Source: Veillonella criceti (GTDB lineage: Bacteria > Bacillota > Negativicutes > Veillonellales > Veillonellaceae). From it: DNA of 64,000 nt. The DNA lies in contig NZ_UHIO01000001.1 in the NCBI RefSeq assembly GCF_900460315.1, positions 582,001 through 646,000 of the forward strand. The letters run 5' to 3'. The position numbers and the translations under genes are program-made. Below the pieces are notes generated by a model, which saw only the letters and a program-made list of their open reading frames with translations, did not search any database and was not told the origin of the DNA. This document shows positions 23,805-32,171 of this stretch, piece after piece (position 1 is the first letter of the stretch; every line of letters starts with the position of its first letter).

Positions 23805-24360
23805 TCTTTGCCTCCTCATTTAAAATACCATGCAATATCATATTCATAGCTTCTGATAAAATTGTAATACAATCTTCAGGGTTGCGATGTCCATCATAGA
23901 AAACTGTCCGCACTACACCTTTTAACATCAACAACAACACTTCTATATCGCCTTCTTTAATAATACCAATTCGTTGTTGTTCTTTTAAAAAGTTTCCTAA
24001 TAAGTCCCAGTCACGTTCAAATACACGCAACACATTATCTACTAATGATGGAACTGATGCAAACATTAAACGATAATGATCACCACTAATAGCAGCATAC
24101 AAATCAGACCGCACAGAAAAATACTTCTTTAACTTAGTTACACAATCCAATGTAGGATCTTCAAGAATTTCTTTATGGAGATTATAAAAATCTTGGCTTT
24201 TTTCAAATAAAATCCGCTCTATAATCTCATTTTTAGAATGAAAATTCTCATATAACGTTCGCTTGCTAATATTTAATCGCTTAGCCAAGTCATCCATCCG
24301 GAATGACGAGCCGTGCAATTCTATCTCAGCTACAGCTGCTTCAAGAATCCGTTGCTTCAT
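23797..24360 (-). CDS. TetR/AcrR family regulator of the RND pump
   Basis: A 187-residue repressor. The N-terminal helix-turn-helix is MDDLAKRLNISKRTLYENFHSKNEII (residues about 22-47), typical of TetR; the rest is an all-helical ligand-binding domain. It is first in the operon with the adaptor and pump and overlaps the adaptor by 8 nt, so it almost certainly autoregulates the operon. Start: ATG with GGGAGG 6 nt upstream; a TTG 24 nt further up is only an open-frame artefact. Confidence 0.9.
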   Translation of the reverse strand: MKQRILEAAVAEIELHGSSFRMDDLAKRLNISKRTLYENFHSKNEIIERILFEKSQDFYNLHKEILEDPTLDCVTKLKKYFSVRSDLYAAISGDHYRLMFASVPSLVDNVLRVFERDWDLLGNFLKEQQRIGIIKEGDIEVLLLMLKGVVRTVFYDGHRNPEDCITILSEAMNMILHGILNEEAKNE

Positions 24361-24561
24361 TGTCGCCTCCCTTACGTCACACAAACTAAAAGCACAACAG
24401 CCCTAGTCTATATTTTTCAAAACACAATACTTACACATAGACCATACAAAAAATTTATGAAGTTTTTGTACTCAATAAAGTCTCTATCCATAAAAAAAGC
24501 TCCCAATCCAATACGTCACTAGCTCACGAAAACCGAATTGAAAACTCTAGTACCATTTCTC

Positions 24562-24590
24562 AGTTTAACTAAAAGTAAGTCAATTGTCAA
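24562..24590 (-). promoter_or_regulatory. Promoter of the TetR-RND operon
   Basis: On the minus strand: TTGACA, a 17-nt spacer, then TAAACT, about 200 nt before the TetR start. It lies back to back with the rubrerythrin promoter within a 434-nt gap (24361-24794). I could not identify a convincing TetR dyad. Confidence 0.6.
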
Positions 24591-24657
24591 TATCAAAAAT
24601 AGCTTACTACTCAATATTTGACAACATTCTCCTCTATAACAATTTTACGCAATTTAA

Positions 24658-24686
24658 TTGACATAAATTTTATTTTCTTGTATACT
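24658..24686 (+). promoter_or_regulatory. Sigma-70 promoter of the rubrerythrin-like gene
   Basis: TTGACA, a 17-nt spacer and TATACT, nearly perfect consensus. Transcription from here gives a leader of about 100 nt before the ATG. Confidence 0.75.
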
Positions 24687-24794
24687 AAAACTATCAAATC
24701 GAAAAACTTAGTAATAGTCACTGTTTCAAACTATTACTTTATCAATTTAGTGCGTATTATCTTTTTAGATACGGTTATTCGTAGGAGGAATTTA

Positions 24795-25199
24795 ATGAGT
24801 TTTTATAATGTAACCAAAGATACTCAATTTGAAGAAATTTTTAAAGGTGGCGTTGAAGCCGAGTTACATGGCACACGCATATATATGACTTTATATTTAT
24901 TAGCTAAAGAACAAGGTCTCGATGATGTAGCGGCTACCTTCCACGAAATTGCCGTACAAGAAGCGGAACACGCTGGTTTCTATGCCCTTTGCAATGGTGA
25001 ACAAAAACCTGACTTCTGGGCCGTGGCTAAACAGATTCAACAATTAGAAGAACAAGCTGGTGATCGTCTTGATGAAAGAGCAGATGCACTCCGCTCTGCC
25101 GGCCTTACAAACGCTGCTGACCATATGAATTTTATTGCCAAACAAGAAATCAACCATGGTAAATTGTTAAAATCCCTCTTTGAAAAATACGGAAAATAA
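24795..25199 (+). CDS. Rubrerythrin-like ferritin-fold diiron protein
   Basis: A 134-residue four-helix diiron protein, probably for peroxide detoxification in an anaerobe. Iron ligands are suggested by GGVEAELHGTRIY, VQEAEHAGFY, and a second pair in the C-terminal half (QEINHGKLL). There is no rubredoxin-type CxxC domain, so it would need an external electron donor. The frame stays open for 59 codons upstream, but GTAGGAGGAA sits 5 nt before the ATG chosen here. It is monocistronic, with its own promoter and terminator. Confidence 0.82.
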   Translation: MSFYNVTKDTQFEEIFKGGVEAELHGTRIYMTLYLLAKEQGLDDVAATFHEIAVQEAEHAGFYALCNGEQKPDFWAVAKQIQQLEEQAGDRLDERADALRSAGLTNAADHMNFIAKQEINHGKLLKSLFEKYGK

Positions 25200-25227
25200 A
25201 CATCCATAAATACGCTAAAACGTACAT

Positions 25228-25282
25228 AAAAGGTCCTCGTGAATCCTAGTATTTAACTACTAATTTTCACTGAGGACCTTTT
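25228..25282 (+). terminator. Terminator after the rubrerythrin-like gene
   Basis: Arms AAAAGGTCCTC and GAGGACCTTTT, with an inner GTGAA/TTCAC pair in the loop region. Confidence 0.85.
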
Positions 25283-25341
25283 CGTTTAATCCAATAGCTT
25301 ATAAGCTACTATAGTAGTGCTACCTATCTAATTGGCAACAG

Positions 25342-25896
25342 CTATACATATTTCTCAGGATCAAGTTCTCCTGTCATGCGATTACGCAAGTCTCGACGAG
25401 CTACTTCCATAATCCACAACCACCACAAATGACCAAATAATTCAGAAAGATTTTCATCAAATGGAATCTGTGGTAATGGTGGTACTAAGCCCATCAAAGG
25501 CATTACAATAACATGAGCAAATAAATACGTAAAAAAGCCAAATACACATCCTTGCCACATTTTTATACGAGGCCAATATTCAGCAATCACACAATACATA
25601 ATGCCAAAAACTACAGAAAATAACACATGCACGATAAACACATCAAGTGGCAACTGCACACCTGAAAAAGTATATGATAAATCAGGTGCATTAAACATAT
25701 CTAATACAACCTTCGGTGGCGTTACTCGTTCCATCGCCCCTAATGGCCAAAATACATTAGGATCACGTGGTGGGAACGGTACTTCCCAACCCCATTTCGC
25801 AATAGCACCTATAATACCTACAATAATACCGATTACAATGGATAAGCCCAGGCGTCGTCTCCCTGCTTCTGTGATGTAATTAAAACCTGCTTTCAT
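25342..25896 (-). CDS. YagU family inner-membrane protein (DUF1440)
   Basis: A 184-residue membrane protein with three to four helices, starting near GLSIVIGIIVGIIGAIAKWGWE. The loop WEVPFPPRDP and the segment FGHLWWLWIMEVARRDLRNR match YagU, which is linked to acid resistance in E. coli; its mechanism is unknown. The frame runs 54 nt further upstream, but AAAGGAGG is placed for the ATG used here (MKAGFNYITEAGRRR). It is convergent with the rubrerythrin-like gene and divergent from yeiH. Confidence 0.78.
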   Translation of the reverse strand: MKAGFNYITEAGRRRLGLSIVIGIIVGIIGAIAKWGWEVPFPPRDPNVFWPLGAMERVTPPKVVLDMFNAPDLSYTFSGVQLPLDVFIVHVLFSVVFGIMYCVIAEYWPRIKMWQGCVFGFFTYLFAHVIVMPLMGLVPPLPQIPFDENLSELFGHLWWLWIMEVARRDLRNRMTGELDPEKYV

Positions 25897-26182
25897 CACA
25901 AAGCCTCCTTTCTTGCCTCTTTTAAAACTTACTACCGTGGCAGTCAACAATTCACTGCCACTGAATTAAAGTAACCGCTTCAATCTACAACGTCTTTACT
26001 TAAATTCAGTTTTGTATTTTATCACTAACTTTGTCATTTGTCACCACTTTTATTCAAATTCAATATTTATATTTTCAACTAATTTTTTAATAGTATTTAT
26101 GATAAAATAAACTCAAACTATTATCAATCCATATCATTTAGAGAGCCCCGTATCTTATTATGACGCTTTGGAGGACTTGTGT

Positions 26183-27214
26183 ATGAAATGGTTACAACAA
26201 GAACGACTTGGTTTAACGCTCTGTACCCTTATCGCCATTCCTTGCTATATGCTAGGGCAAAAATTTCCCCTAATTGGTGGCCCTGTCATAGCTATTATAG
26301 TTGGTATGCTGCTTGCTCAATGTTCTTTTAACCGCCAACTATTCGAAAAAGGAATTACCTACGCTAGTAAACAAATTTTACAGTATGCCGTCATTCTTTT
26401 AGGATTTGGTTTAAACTTACGAATCGTATTTGAAACAGGTTTGCAATCACTTCCCATCATTATTTGTACCATTACCATTGCTTTATTAGTCGCCTACTTA
26501 TGTTATCGTTATCTATCGATTAATAGTACGATGGCTATTTTAATCGGTGTTGGTTCTTCCATATGCGGTGGTTCAGCTATTGCTGCTACAGCCCCTATTA
26601 TAAAAGCTAATGACAAAGATATTGCCCAAGCCATTGCAGTCATTTTCTTTTTTAATGTAATAGCAGCGCTTCTCTTTCCGCCTTTAGGTATATTCCTCGG
26701 TCTTTCCCCTATATCAGGCGAAGCTTTTGGTTTATTTGCGGGCACAGCTGTCAATGATACCTCTTCAGTTACTGCCACCGCTGCTACTTGGGATAGCATG
26801 TTCAATCTTGGCTCTGAAACGCTAGATAAAGCAGTAACCGTGAAACTAACTCGTACCTTAACTATTATCCCCATTACTTTACTACTCGCCTATGGGACAG
26901 CTAAAAAAATGAAAACCTCAAATACTACCGCACCAAATATAAAAAAAGCAGTTCCTGCATTTATCCTTTACTTTATCAGTGCCAGTTTACTCACTACGCT
27001 ATCCTCTGCACTAGGTATCCCTATCGAAATCTTCAGCCCTTTTAAAAGCTTGTCTAAATTCTTCATTGTAATAGCCATGGTCGCTATCGGTCTAAATACA
27101 AATATTTTAAAATTAATTAGCAATGGCCCTAAACCTCTCTTAACAGGTTTTCTGTGCTGGTGTAGTATCACCATAACTGCACTATTTTTACAATACACCT
27201 TAGGCTTTTGGTAA
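26183..27214 (+). CDS. YeiH/UPF0324 family membrane protein, putative sulfate exporter
   Basis: A 343-residue protein with about 10 hydrophobic helices. Family blocks include QYAVILLGFGLNLR, GVGSSICGGSAIAA and GTAVNDTSSVTATA. The family is annotated as a putative sulfate exporter, but the substrate is poorly established. GGAGG 8 nt before the ATG fixes the start; an ATG 15 nt upstream is too close to that site. The 286-nt gap to yagU is AT-rich and must hold both promoters; no clear consensus was seen there. Confidence 0.8.
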   Translation: MKWLQQERLGLTLCTLIAIPCYMLGQKFPLIGGPVIAIIVGMLLAQCSFNRQLFEKGITYASKQILQYAVILLGFGLNLRIVFETGLQSLPIIICTITIALLVAYLCYRYLSINSTMAILIGVGSSICGGSAIAATAPIIKANDKDIAQAIAVIFFFNVIAALLFPPLGIFLGLSPISGEAFGLFAGTAVNDTSSVTATAATWDSMFNLGSETLDKAVTVKLTRTLTIIPITLLLAYGTAKKMKTSNTTAPNIKKAVPAFILYFISASLLTTLSSALGIPIEIFSPFKSLSKFFIVIAMVAIGLNTNILKLISNGPKPLLTGFLCWCSITITALFLQYTLGFW

Positions 27215-27232
27215 CTATAACCCTTTTTTGAA

Positions 27233-27278
27233 AATAAAAAAAGACTGTCAGCCCTAGTATCTAGGTTCTAACAGTCTT
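27233..27278 (-). terminator. Terminator of the tRNA-Leu transcript
   Basis: AAGACTGT pairs with ACAGTCTT around an inner CCTAG/CTAGG pair. On the minus strand it ends in TCTTTTTTT, 38 nt after the tRNA, and it also faces the end of yeiH. Confidence 0.8.
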
Positions 27279-27315
27279 CATAGAACATCACTTCAGTCAA
27301 GCAATGTCCAATCAA

Positions 27316-27399
27316 TGGTGCCGGAGGTGGGACTTGAACCCACACGGTGTTACCCGCTTGATTTTGAGTCAAGTGCGTCTGCCATTCCGCCACTCCGGC
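27316..27399 (-). tRNA. tRNA-Leu (anticodon CAA)
   Basis: A full cloverleaf on the minus strand. The acceptor pairs GCCGGAG with CTCCGGC, discriminator A, and CCA is encoded. The anticodon arm is CTTGA-CTCAAAA-TCAAG, giving anticodon CAA (reads UUG). The long variable arm (class II) and the T loop GTTCAAGTCC fit tRNA-Leu. Confidence 0.95.
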
Positions 27400-27417
27400 A
27401 CGTTCGGAACAATAGTT

Positions 27418-27446
27418 ATTATACGCAAACTTTACAATCATGTCAA
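27418..27446 (-). promoter_or_regulatory. Consensus promoter of tRNA-Leu
   Basis: On the minus strand: TTGACA, a 17-nt spacer, TATAAT, 19 nt before the tRNA. Perfect sigma-70 consensus, as expected for a stable RNA. Confidence 0.85.
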
Positions 27447-27605
27447 TACACTTTTTCAAAATTTTTCATTTCATGTACTATTCTTCCTTCGTCTATTTTC
27501 TTTTTATTACTGTTCTTGCTCATGTACAGCATCTAGTAAAAAAACTACCCCATAACAGAAAAAGAATAATAGCTATCACTCATATATCACCTAGGCTCTT
27601 TTCAT

Positions 27606-27634
27606 TTGACACTACTACCTTAGTTGTTTATAAT
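27606..27634 (+). promoter_or_regulatory. Consensus promoter of ssrA
   Basis: TTGACA, a 17-nt spacer, TATAAT: perfect sigma-70 consensus. It predicts a start about 25 nt before the mature tmRNA 5' end, consistent with a trimmed leader. Confidence 0.85.
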
Positions 27635-27666
27635 AAAAGATACGCAATACACAATTATACACACAT

Positions 27667-28010
27667 GGGGACGTAATGGTTTCGACAGGGGTGCGTGTAT
27701 CATAGATAGCGAGTCGGCGTTCCATGAGGCCGTAAAACGGTGGAACTTTTAAATTAAACGCAAAAGAAAACTTTGCATTAGCTGCATAAGCTACGTCTTA
27801 CCTTACTCTGCCCGTGAGTAGGGATAAGGCGTCAAACTACGGGCTCGCCTACTTTATATGCTCAAGTAAATTAGGTTAAACCATTGAGCTGGGCTAGTGT
27901 AGTTTGTCGTTGTACAATAGCTAGCTAAGATTCTAAAACAGCGACTGCACTCGGAGAAGTCTGTGGGGCAACGCTTTTGGACAGGGGTTCGATTCCCCTC
28001 GTCTCCACCA
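27667..28010 (+). ncRNA. ssrA: tmRNA (transfer-messenger RNA)
   Basis: The RNA that rescues stalled ribosomes and tags nascent chains. The 5' end GGGGACGTAATGG pairs with the 3' end CGTCTCCACCA to form the tRNA-like acceptor, with encoded CCA and T-arm GGGGTTCGATTCCCC. The tag frame is predicted at 27760-27789: resume codon GCA, peptide AKENFALAA, stop TAA; the ALAA end is the usual protease signal. Length is 344 nt. It is convergent with smpB, its protein partner. Confidence 0.97.
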
Positions 28011-28018
28011 TAGCATCT

Positions 28019-28066
28019 AAAAGGCAGTAACGATGAGTTTCATAACTTATCGTTACTGCCTTTTTT
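28019..28066 (+). terminator. Terminator after ssrA
   Basis: A long stem of AAAAGGCAGTAACGAT with ATCGTTACTGCC, then TTTTTT. It lies between the convergent ssrA and smpB and may serve both. Confidence 0.9.
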
Positions 28067-28137
28067 AATCCATACTATTAAAATATCCACTAATACTCAA
28101 TATTAAAATGTCCAGTAATACTTGTGCAATTAAACAA

Positions 28138-28617
28138 TCAATAATCCCTGCTCTGCTCTTTCATACGCCGACGAATATCTCGTTGTGCATCCCGATCAGC
28201 AATATCTTGACGCTTGTCATAATTCTTTTTACCAGTCACTAAGCCAACGGTTACTTTAATCAGTCCATGAGCAAAATGAAAATTTAAAGGAACTAAAGAA
28301 AAACCTTTTTCTTTTACTTGACCTAACAAGCGGTTAATTTCACTCCGATGCATTAACAACTTCCGTGTGCGCATAGGCTCATGATTAAACTGATTTCCTT
28401 GTTCATAAGGGCTAATATGTGCTTGAAATAAGAATAACTCACCATTTTGAATCGCGCAATAACTATCTTTTAAATTTAACCGTCCTTGACGAATGGATTT
28501 CACTTCAGTACCAGTTAATACAATACCCGCTTCAAATGTCTCATGTATATGATAATCATGGCGCGCTTTGCGATTATCAGCAATTAAACTACTACTATCT
28601 TTTTTTGCCTTACTCAC
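28138..28617 (-). CDS. smpB: SsrA-binding protein SmpB
   Basis: Binds tmRNA and carries it into the A site of stalled ribosomes. The 159-residue protein has the family signatures NRKARHDYHIHETFEAGIVLTGTEVKSIR and RKLLMHRSEI, and a basic C-terminal tail (KRQDIADRDAQRDIRRRMKEQ) that mimics mRNA. Translation starts at GTG, 6 nt after GGAGGAA. It follows rnr by about 100 nt on the same strand and converges on ssrA, so both parts of the rescue system and RNase R sit together. Confidence 0.97.
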   Translation of the reverse strand: MSKAKKDSSSLIADNRKARHDYHIHETFEAGIVLTGTEVKSIRQGRLNLKDSYCAIQNGELFLFQAHISPYEQGNQFNHEPMRTRKLLMHRSEINRLLGQVKEKGFSLVPLNFHFAHGLIKVTVGLVTGKKNYDKRQDIADRDAQRDIRRRMKEQSRDY

Positions 28618-28720
28618 TACGTTCCTCCTACAACTTCCTTTTATAATACTTCTATCTTACAGCAAATGCTAGACATAATCACTCATATAAAATGATACAA
28701 TTTAACCTGTCTATATTTCA

Positions 28721-31123
28721 TCATTTCTTTTTGCCACTTTTTTTCTTGCCTTTACCACTTTTAGAGCCTTTTTTACTTTGTTTTTTACTTTTAGATTTTT
28801 TAGCAACTTTACTAAATGAATCTCGCCCTGTTTTCTTACGGCCTTTACGTCCACGGTCTTCATTTGAGTCGGCCCCTTTACGAGTCTTACGACTTTTACC
28901 TCGACTAGTGAACGAGGTATCCGAAGCCGATCTACGCATACGACTATGTAAAGACTTTTGAATTAATGTTGCTGCATCCACTTCACCTAATAAGAAATCA
29001 ATTTGTTTTTTATCTTTATCCGCTTTAATTAATGTAACCTTAACAGCTTCCCCTAAATGATAAGTTCGTCCAGTTCGACGCCCCACCAATAAGAAGTGTT
29101 CTTCATCAAAGAAATAATAATCATCATCCATTGTAGCAATATGCACTAAACCATCAATACCATTTTCAAGTTCTACAAACATACCAAAGGATGTGATAGA
29201 GCTAATTCTACCATCAAAAACCTCACCTACATAAGGCTCCATATATTGGACTTTTTTCAAATCATTGGTATCACGTTCTGCCGCAACAGCAACTTGTTCT
29301 TGCATTGAGCAATGTTCAGCTGCCTCTGTTAAATATTCTTCAGAATCATCGTATTTACTGTATCCATCCGGCCAATGTAAACGTTTCTTTAAAAGTCTAT
29401 GAACAATTAAATCTGGATACCGTCTAATTGGCGAGGTAAAATGCGTATAACAAGCCGAAGCCAGTCCAAAGTGACCTACATTAATAGCAGAATAACGAGC
29501 TTGTTTCATGGAGCGCAACGTCATAATTTGTGCAATCTGTTCTATATCAGTCCCTGCTATACTATCCAAAAATTGTTGAATATCTTTCGGTTCTACTGCG
29601 CCATCTGCTAAATGGAATGGCTTACCTAAATAGGTAACTACAGTCTGCAAGGCTTGAAGTTTTTCTTCACTTGGTTGTTCATGTATACGATATATAGATG
29701 GTTTTCCTGAATCACGCAAATATGTAGCTACGGTTTCATTAGCAAGCAACATGCAAGCTTCAATAATTTTTTCTGCAATCGTCCTATCTTTACGAACAAT
29801 TTTGAGTGGTGTACCATCATTAGCTAATAAAATTTTATATTCAGGGAACTCAAACGATAAGGCTCCTGATTTTTCACGCATAGCAATTAAAATCTTAGCT
29901 ACTTCATGCAATTCATGTACCATCGGCATTAATGGTAATAAATCATCAGGAATAATCGCTTCTTCCAAGGCTTTATATATTTCTGGATAACTACAACGAC
30001 GATCTACACGAATAACTGAAGGGCTAATTGTAAAATCAACCACTTTACCAACATGATTAATTTCCATGATACAACTCATAGCATAGCGATCTTCTTTAGC
30101 ATTTAAACTACAAATACCATTCGATAACACGGTCGGCAACATAGGCACTACTCGATCGACTAAATAAACACTAGTTCCTCGTTTGTACGCCTCTTTATCA
30201 AGAGCAGTATTACCTCTTACATAGTGACTTACATCAGCAATATGAACACCTAGTTGATAATGACCATTAGCTAATTGCTTACAACTTACAGCATCATCTA
30301 AATCTTTCGCATCTTCACCATCAATTGTAATCATAGGCACATCTCGCAAATCTAATCGTTTGCCAGTGACCGACACATCAAAAGACACTGTTTCCGCTTC
30401 TTTTAATACAGGTTCTGGAAAGGCGAAAGGAATCTTGTGCGCTGCCATAATACAATTAATATCTACGCCCACATCCCCAGTATAGCCTAATATTTGAGTA
30501 ATTTTACCTTCCGGATGACGTCCCTTGCCATCAGGCCAAGAATTTATTTCTACTAACACTTTGGCCCCACTCCGTGCTTCCATTGAGTCAGGCAGTGCTA
30601 CATAAATATCATCTACCAACCGTTCATCATCAGGTGTCACAAAACCAAATTGGCGTTGTCGATCATAAGTGCCAACAATTGATGTATTTACATGTTCTAT
30701 TATACGTTCAACGCGCCCTTCTGGTCGCTGATCCCCAATTCGACCAAATCGAAAAATATGAGCTATTACTTTATCATTATGCATGGCCCCATTACGATCA
30801 TCTGACCCAATAAGTACTTCATGTGTTCCTGTTTCGACCACCACAAGGCCCCGGCCATTACGTAAGCTTTTATAAGTACCTTCTACCGTATTTGCTTGTT
30901 GTGGCTTATTATTAGCCTCTACCATCGGCACTGCTAGTCTGTAGTAATCTCCGTTTCGTTTTGCCAATAAACCAACCTCAGATAACTCTTTTACTTGACT
31001 CATAAAAGTTTCTAATTCTTCAGCCCCTTTAATACCTAGAATATAGGCAGCATCTTCCACATGATACGCTTCAGGACTAATCGCTTTAAAAAAAGCTAAA
31101 ATCTTATTTTTCATATCTTCCAT
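28721..31123 (-). CDS. rnr: Ribonuclease R
   Basis: A processive 3'-5' exoribonuclease that degrades structured RNA and, with tmRNA-SmpB, non-stop mRNA. The 800 residues show a winged-helix start, cold-shock domains, the RNB catalytic domain (ITIDGEDAKDLDDAV with the metal-binding aspartates; TSPIRRYPDL near its end), an S1 domain (GEVFDGRISSITSFGMFVEL), and a tail of about 60 residues very rich in Lys/Arg/Ser. Start: ATG with AGAGGT. A terminator hairpin stands directly before this RBS. Confidence 0.96.
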   Translation of the reverse strand: MEDMKNKILAFFKAISPEAYHVEDAAYILGIKGAEELETFMSQVKELSEVGLLAKRNGDYYRLAVPMVEANNKPQQANTVEGTYKSLRNGRGLVVVETGTHEVLIGSDDRNGAMHNDKVIAHIFRFGRIGDQRPEGRVERIIEHVNTSIVGTYDRQRQFGFVTPDDERLVDDIYVALPDSMEARSGAKVLVEINSWPDGKGRHPEGKITQILGYTGDVGVDINCIMAAHKIPFAFPEPVLKEAETVSFDVSVTGKRLDLRDVPMITIDGEDAKDLDDAVSCKQLANGHYQLGVHIADVSHYVRGNTALDKEAYKRGTSVYLVDRVVPMLPTVLSNGICSLNAKEDRYAMSCIMEINHVGKVVDFTISPSVIRVDRRCSYPEIYKALEEAIIPDDLLPLMPMVHELHEVAKILIAMREKSGALSFEFPEYKILLANDGTPLKIVRKDRTIAEKIIEACMLLANETVATYLRDSGKPSIYRIHEQPSEEKLQALQTVVTYLGKPFHLADGAVEPKDIQQFLDSIAGTDIEQIAQIMTLRSMKQARYSAINVGHFGLASACYTHFTSPIRRYPDLIVHRLLKKRLHWPDGYSKYDDSEEYLTEAAEHCSMQEQVAVAAERDTNDLKKVQYMEPYVGEVFDGRISSITSFGMFVELENGIDGLVHIATMDDDYYFFDEEHFLLVGRRTGRTYHLGEAVKVTLIKADKDKKQIDFLLGEVDAATLIQKSLHSRMRRSASDTSFTSRGKSRKTRKGADSNEDRGRKGRKKTGRDSFSKVAKKSKSKKQSKKGSKSGKGKKKSGKKK

Positions 31124-31140
31124 AGTTTCTTACCTCTACC

Positions 31141-31164
31141 AAAAAAGCCTGCACAAGGCAGGCT
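31141..31164 (-). terminator. Terminator/attenuator between secG and rnr
   Basis: On the minus strand: AGCCTGC, loop CTTGT region, GCAGGCT, then TTTTTT. It fills almost the whole 45-nt gap, and its U-tract runs into the rnr ribosome binding site. Confidence 0.8.
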
Positions 31165-31168
31165 CCCA

Positions 31169-31414
31169 TTAATATTGATTTAAGTAGATTCCTAAGAATA
31201 AGCTCAAGATGGCAAAAAGAATACCCAACACGATAGTGCATTTCGATAACAACCCGTCTATACCTCGAGCTTTACCACCAAATACAGAGTCAGCAGCACC
31301 ACTAACGGCACCACCCATACCAGCACTTTTACTCGATTGTAACACTACCACTAAAATCAATAAAATAGCTACTACCACTTCTGCAAACATCAAAAAATTT
31401 CTCACAATTGTCAT
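31169..31414 (-). CDS. secG: Preprotein translocase subunit SecG
   Basis: A small accessory subunit of the SecYEG channel. The 81 residues form two membrane helices (about 9-26 and 56-76) joined by the conserved loop LQSSKSAGMGGAVSGAADSVFGG. It lies between sigH (5-nt gap) and rnr; a secG-rnr-smpB order is common in Firmicutes. Confidence 0.95.
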   Translation of the reverse strand: MTIVRNFLMFAEVVVAILLILVVVLQSSKSAGMGGAVSGAADSVFGGKARGIDGLLSKCTIVLGILFAILSLFLGIYLNQY

Positions 31415-31419
31415 CCTTC

Positions 31420-32091
31420 CTATAGCTCATCCTGTTTTGCTGCATTACTGCGATGGGCTAAATATTTTTCTAATTTACGTTTCACACGTTGTAATGCATT
31501 ATCAATGGACTTAACACTCCGATTATATTCAGCGGCAATTTCATTGTACGACTTCCCATCTAAGTAGCCCATCAACACCTTACCTTCTAAATCACTTAAT
31601 ATCGATCCCATCTTTTCTTCAATATCAGAAAACTCTTCCCGATTAATGAATAATTCTTCTGGATCAGTTCCTTGCCCCTCAACGAGAACATCCATTAATG
31701 TTCGTTCCGCTTCATCCGTATAAATAGGTTTATTCAAAGATATATATGAATTGAGAGGAATGTGCTTTTGTCGCGTAGCTGTCTTAATAGCTGTAATAAT
31801 CTGACGAGTTACACATAATTCAGCAAAAGCTTTAAATGAAGCTAACCGATCGCCTTTAAAATCACGGGTTGCTTTATAAAGGCCTATCATTCCCTCTTGA
31901 ATAATATCTTCTTTATCCGCTCCAATCAAAAAATAAGACCGAGCTTTGGCGCGTACAAAATTCTTATATTTATCGACTAGATAGTCCACAGCTAAATGAT
32001 CATCTTGTTCTTGAGCTAATTTACAAATTTCCTCATCAGATAAATCAACATAGCGGCGAAACTCATCATTTAAGCGTTGATTAACGCACAT
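31420..32091 (-). CDS. sigH: SigH-like RNA polymerase sigma factor
   Basis: A sigma-70 family alternative factor of 223 residues. Region 2 is intact (LVDKYKNFVRAKARSYFLIGADKEDIIQEGMIGLYKATRDF...FAELCVTRQIITAIKTA), and region 4 has the helix-turn-helix YLDGKSYNEIAAEYNRSVKSIDNALQRVKRKLEKYL. The sequence and its place after rlmB and rae1 match Bacillus SigH, which controls early sporulation and competence. Veillonella-type bacteria do not sporulate, so competence or stress genes are likelier targets (inference). Start: ATG with GGAGG 5 nt upstream; the frame-opening GTG sits in that site. Confidence 0.88.
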   Translation of the reverse strand: MCVNQRLNDEFRRYVDLSDEEICKLAQEQDDHLAVDYLVDKYKNFVRAKARSYFLIGADKEDIIQEGMIGLYKATRDFKGDRLASFKAFAELCVTRQIITAIKTATRQKHIPLNSYISLNKPIYTDEAERTLMDVLVEGQGTDPEELFINREEFSDIEEKMGSILSDLEGKVLMGYLDGKSYNEIAAEYNRSVKSIDNALQRVKRKLEKYLAHRSNAAKQDEL

Positions 32092-32171
32092 GCCAACCTC
32101 CACTCTCTTATTCTAGCAGAACACAACTAATGTATCTCTCATTATACTTGATAGCCCTTAGTTCTGCAAGG

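Noticed and set aside
24608-24640. Second promoter TTGACA...TATAAC before the rubrerythrin-like gene
   Set aside because: The spacer is only 11 nt.
24618-24794. N-terminal extension of the rubrerythrin-like ORF
   Set aside because: It covers the promoter region and lacks an RBS; the strong AGGAGG is before the internal ATG.
27304-27555. Plus-strand ORFs beginning near MVPEVGLEPTRC
   Set aside because: They are antisense translations of tRNA-Leu and its flank, a well-known spurious ORF type.
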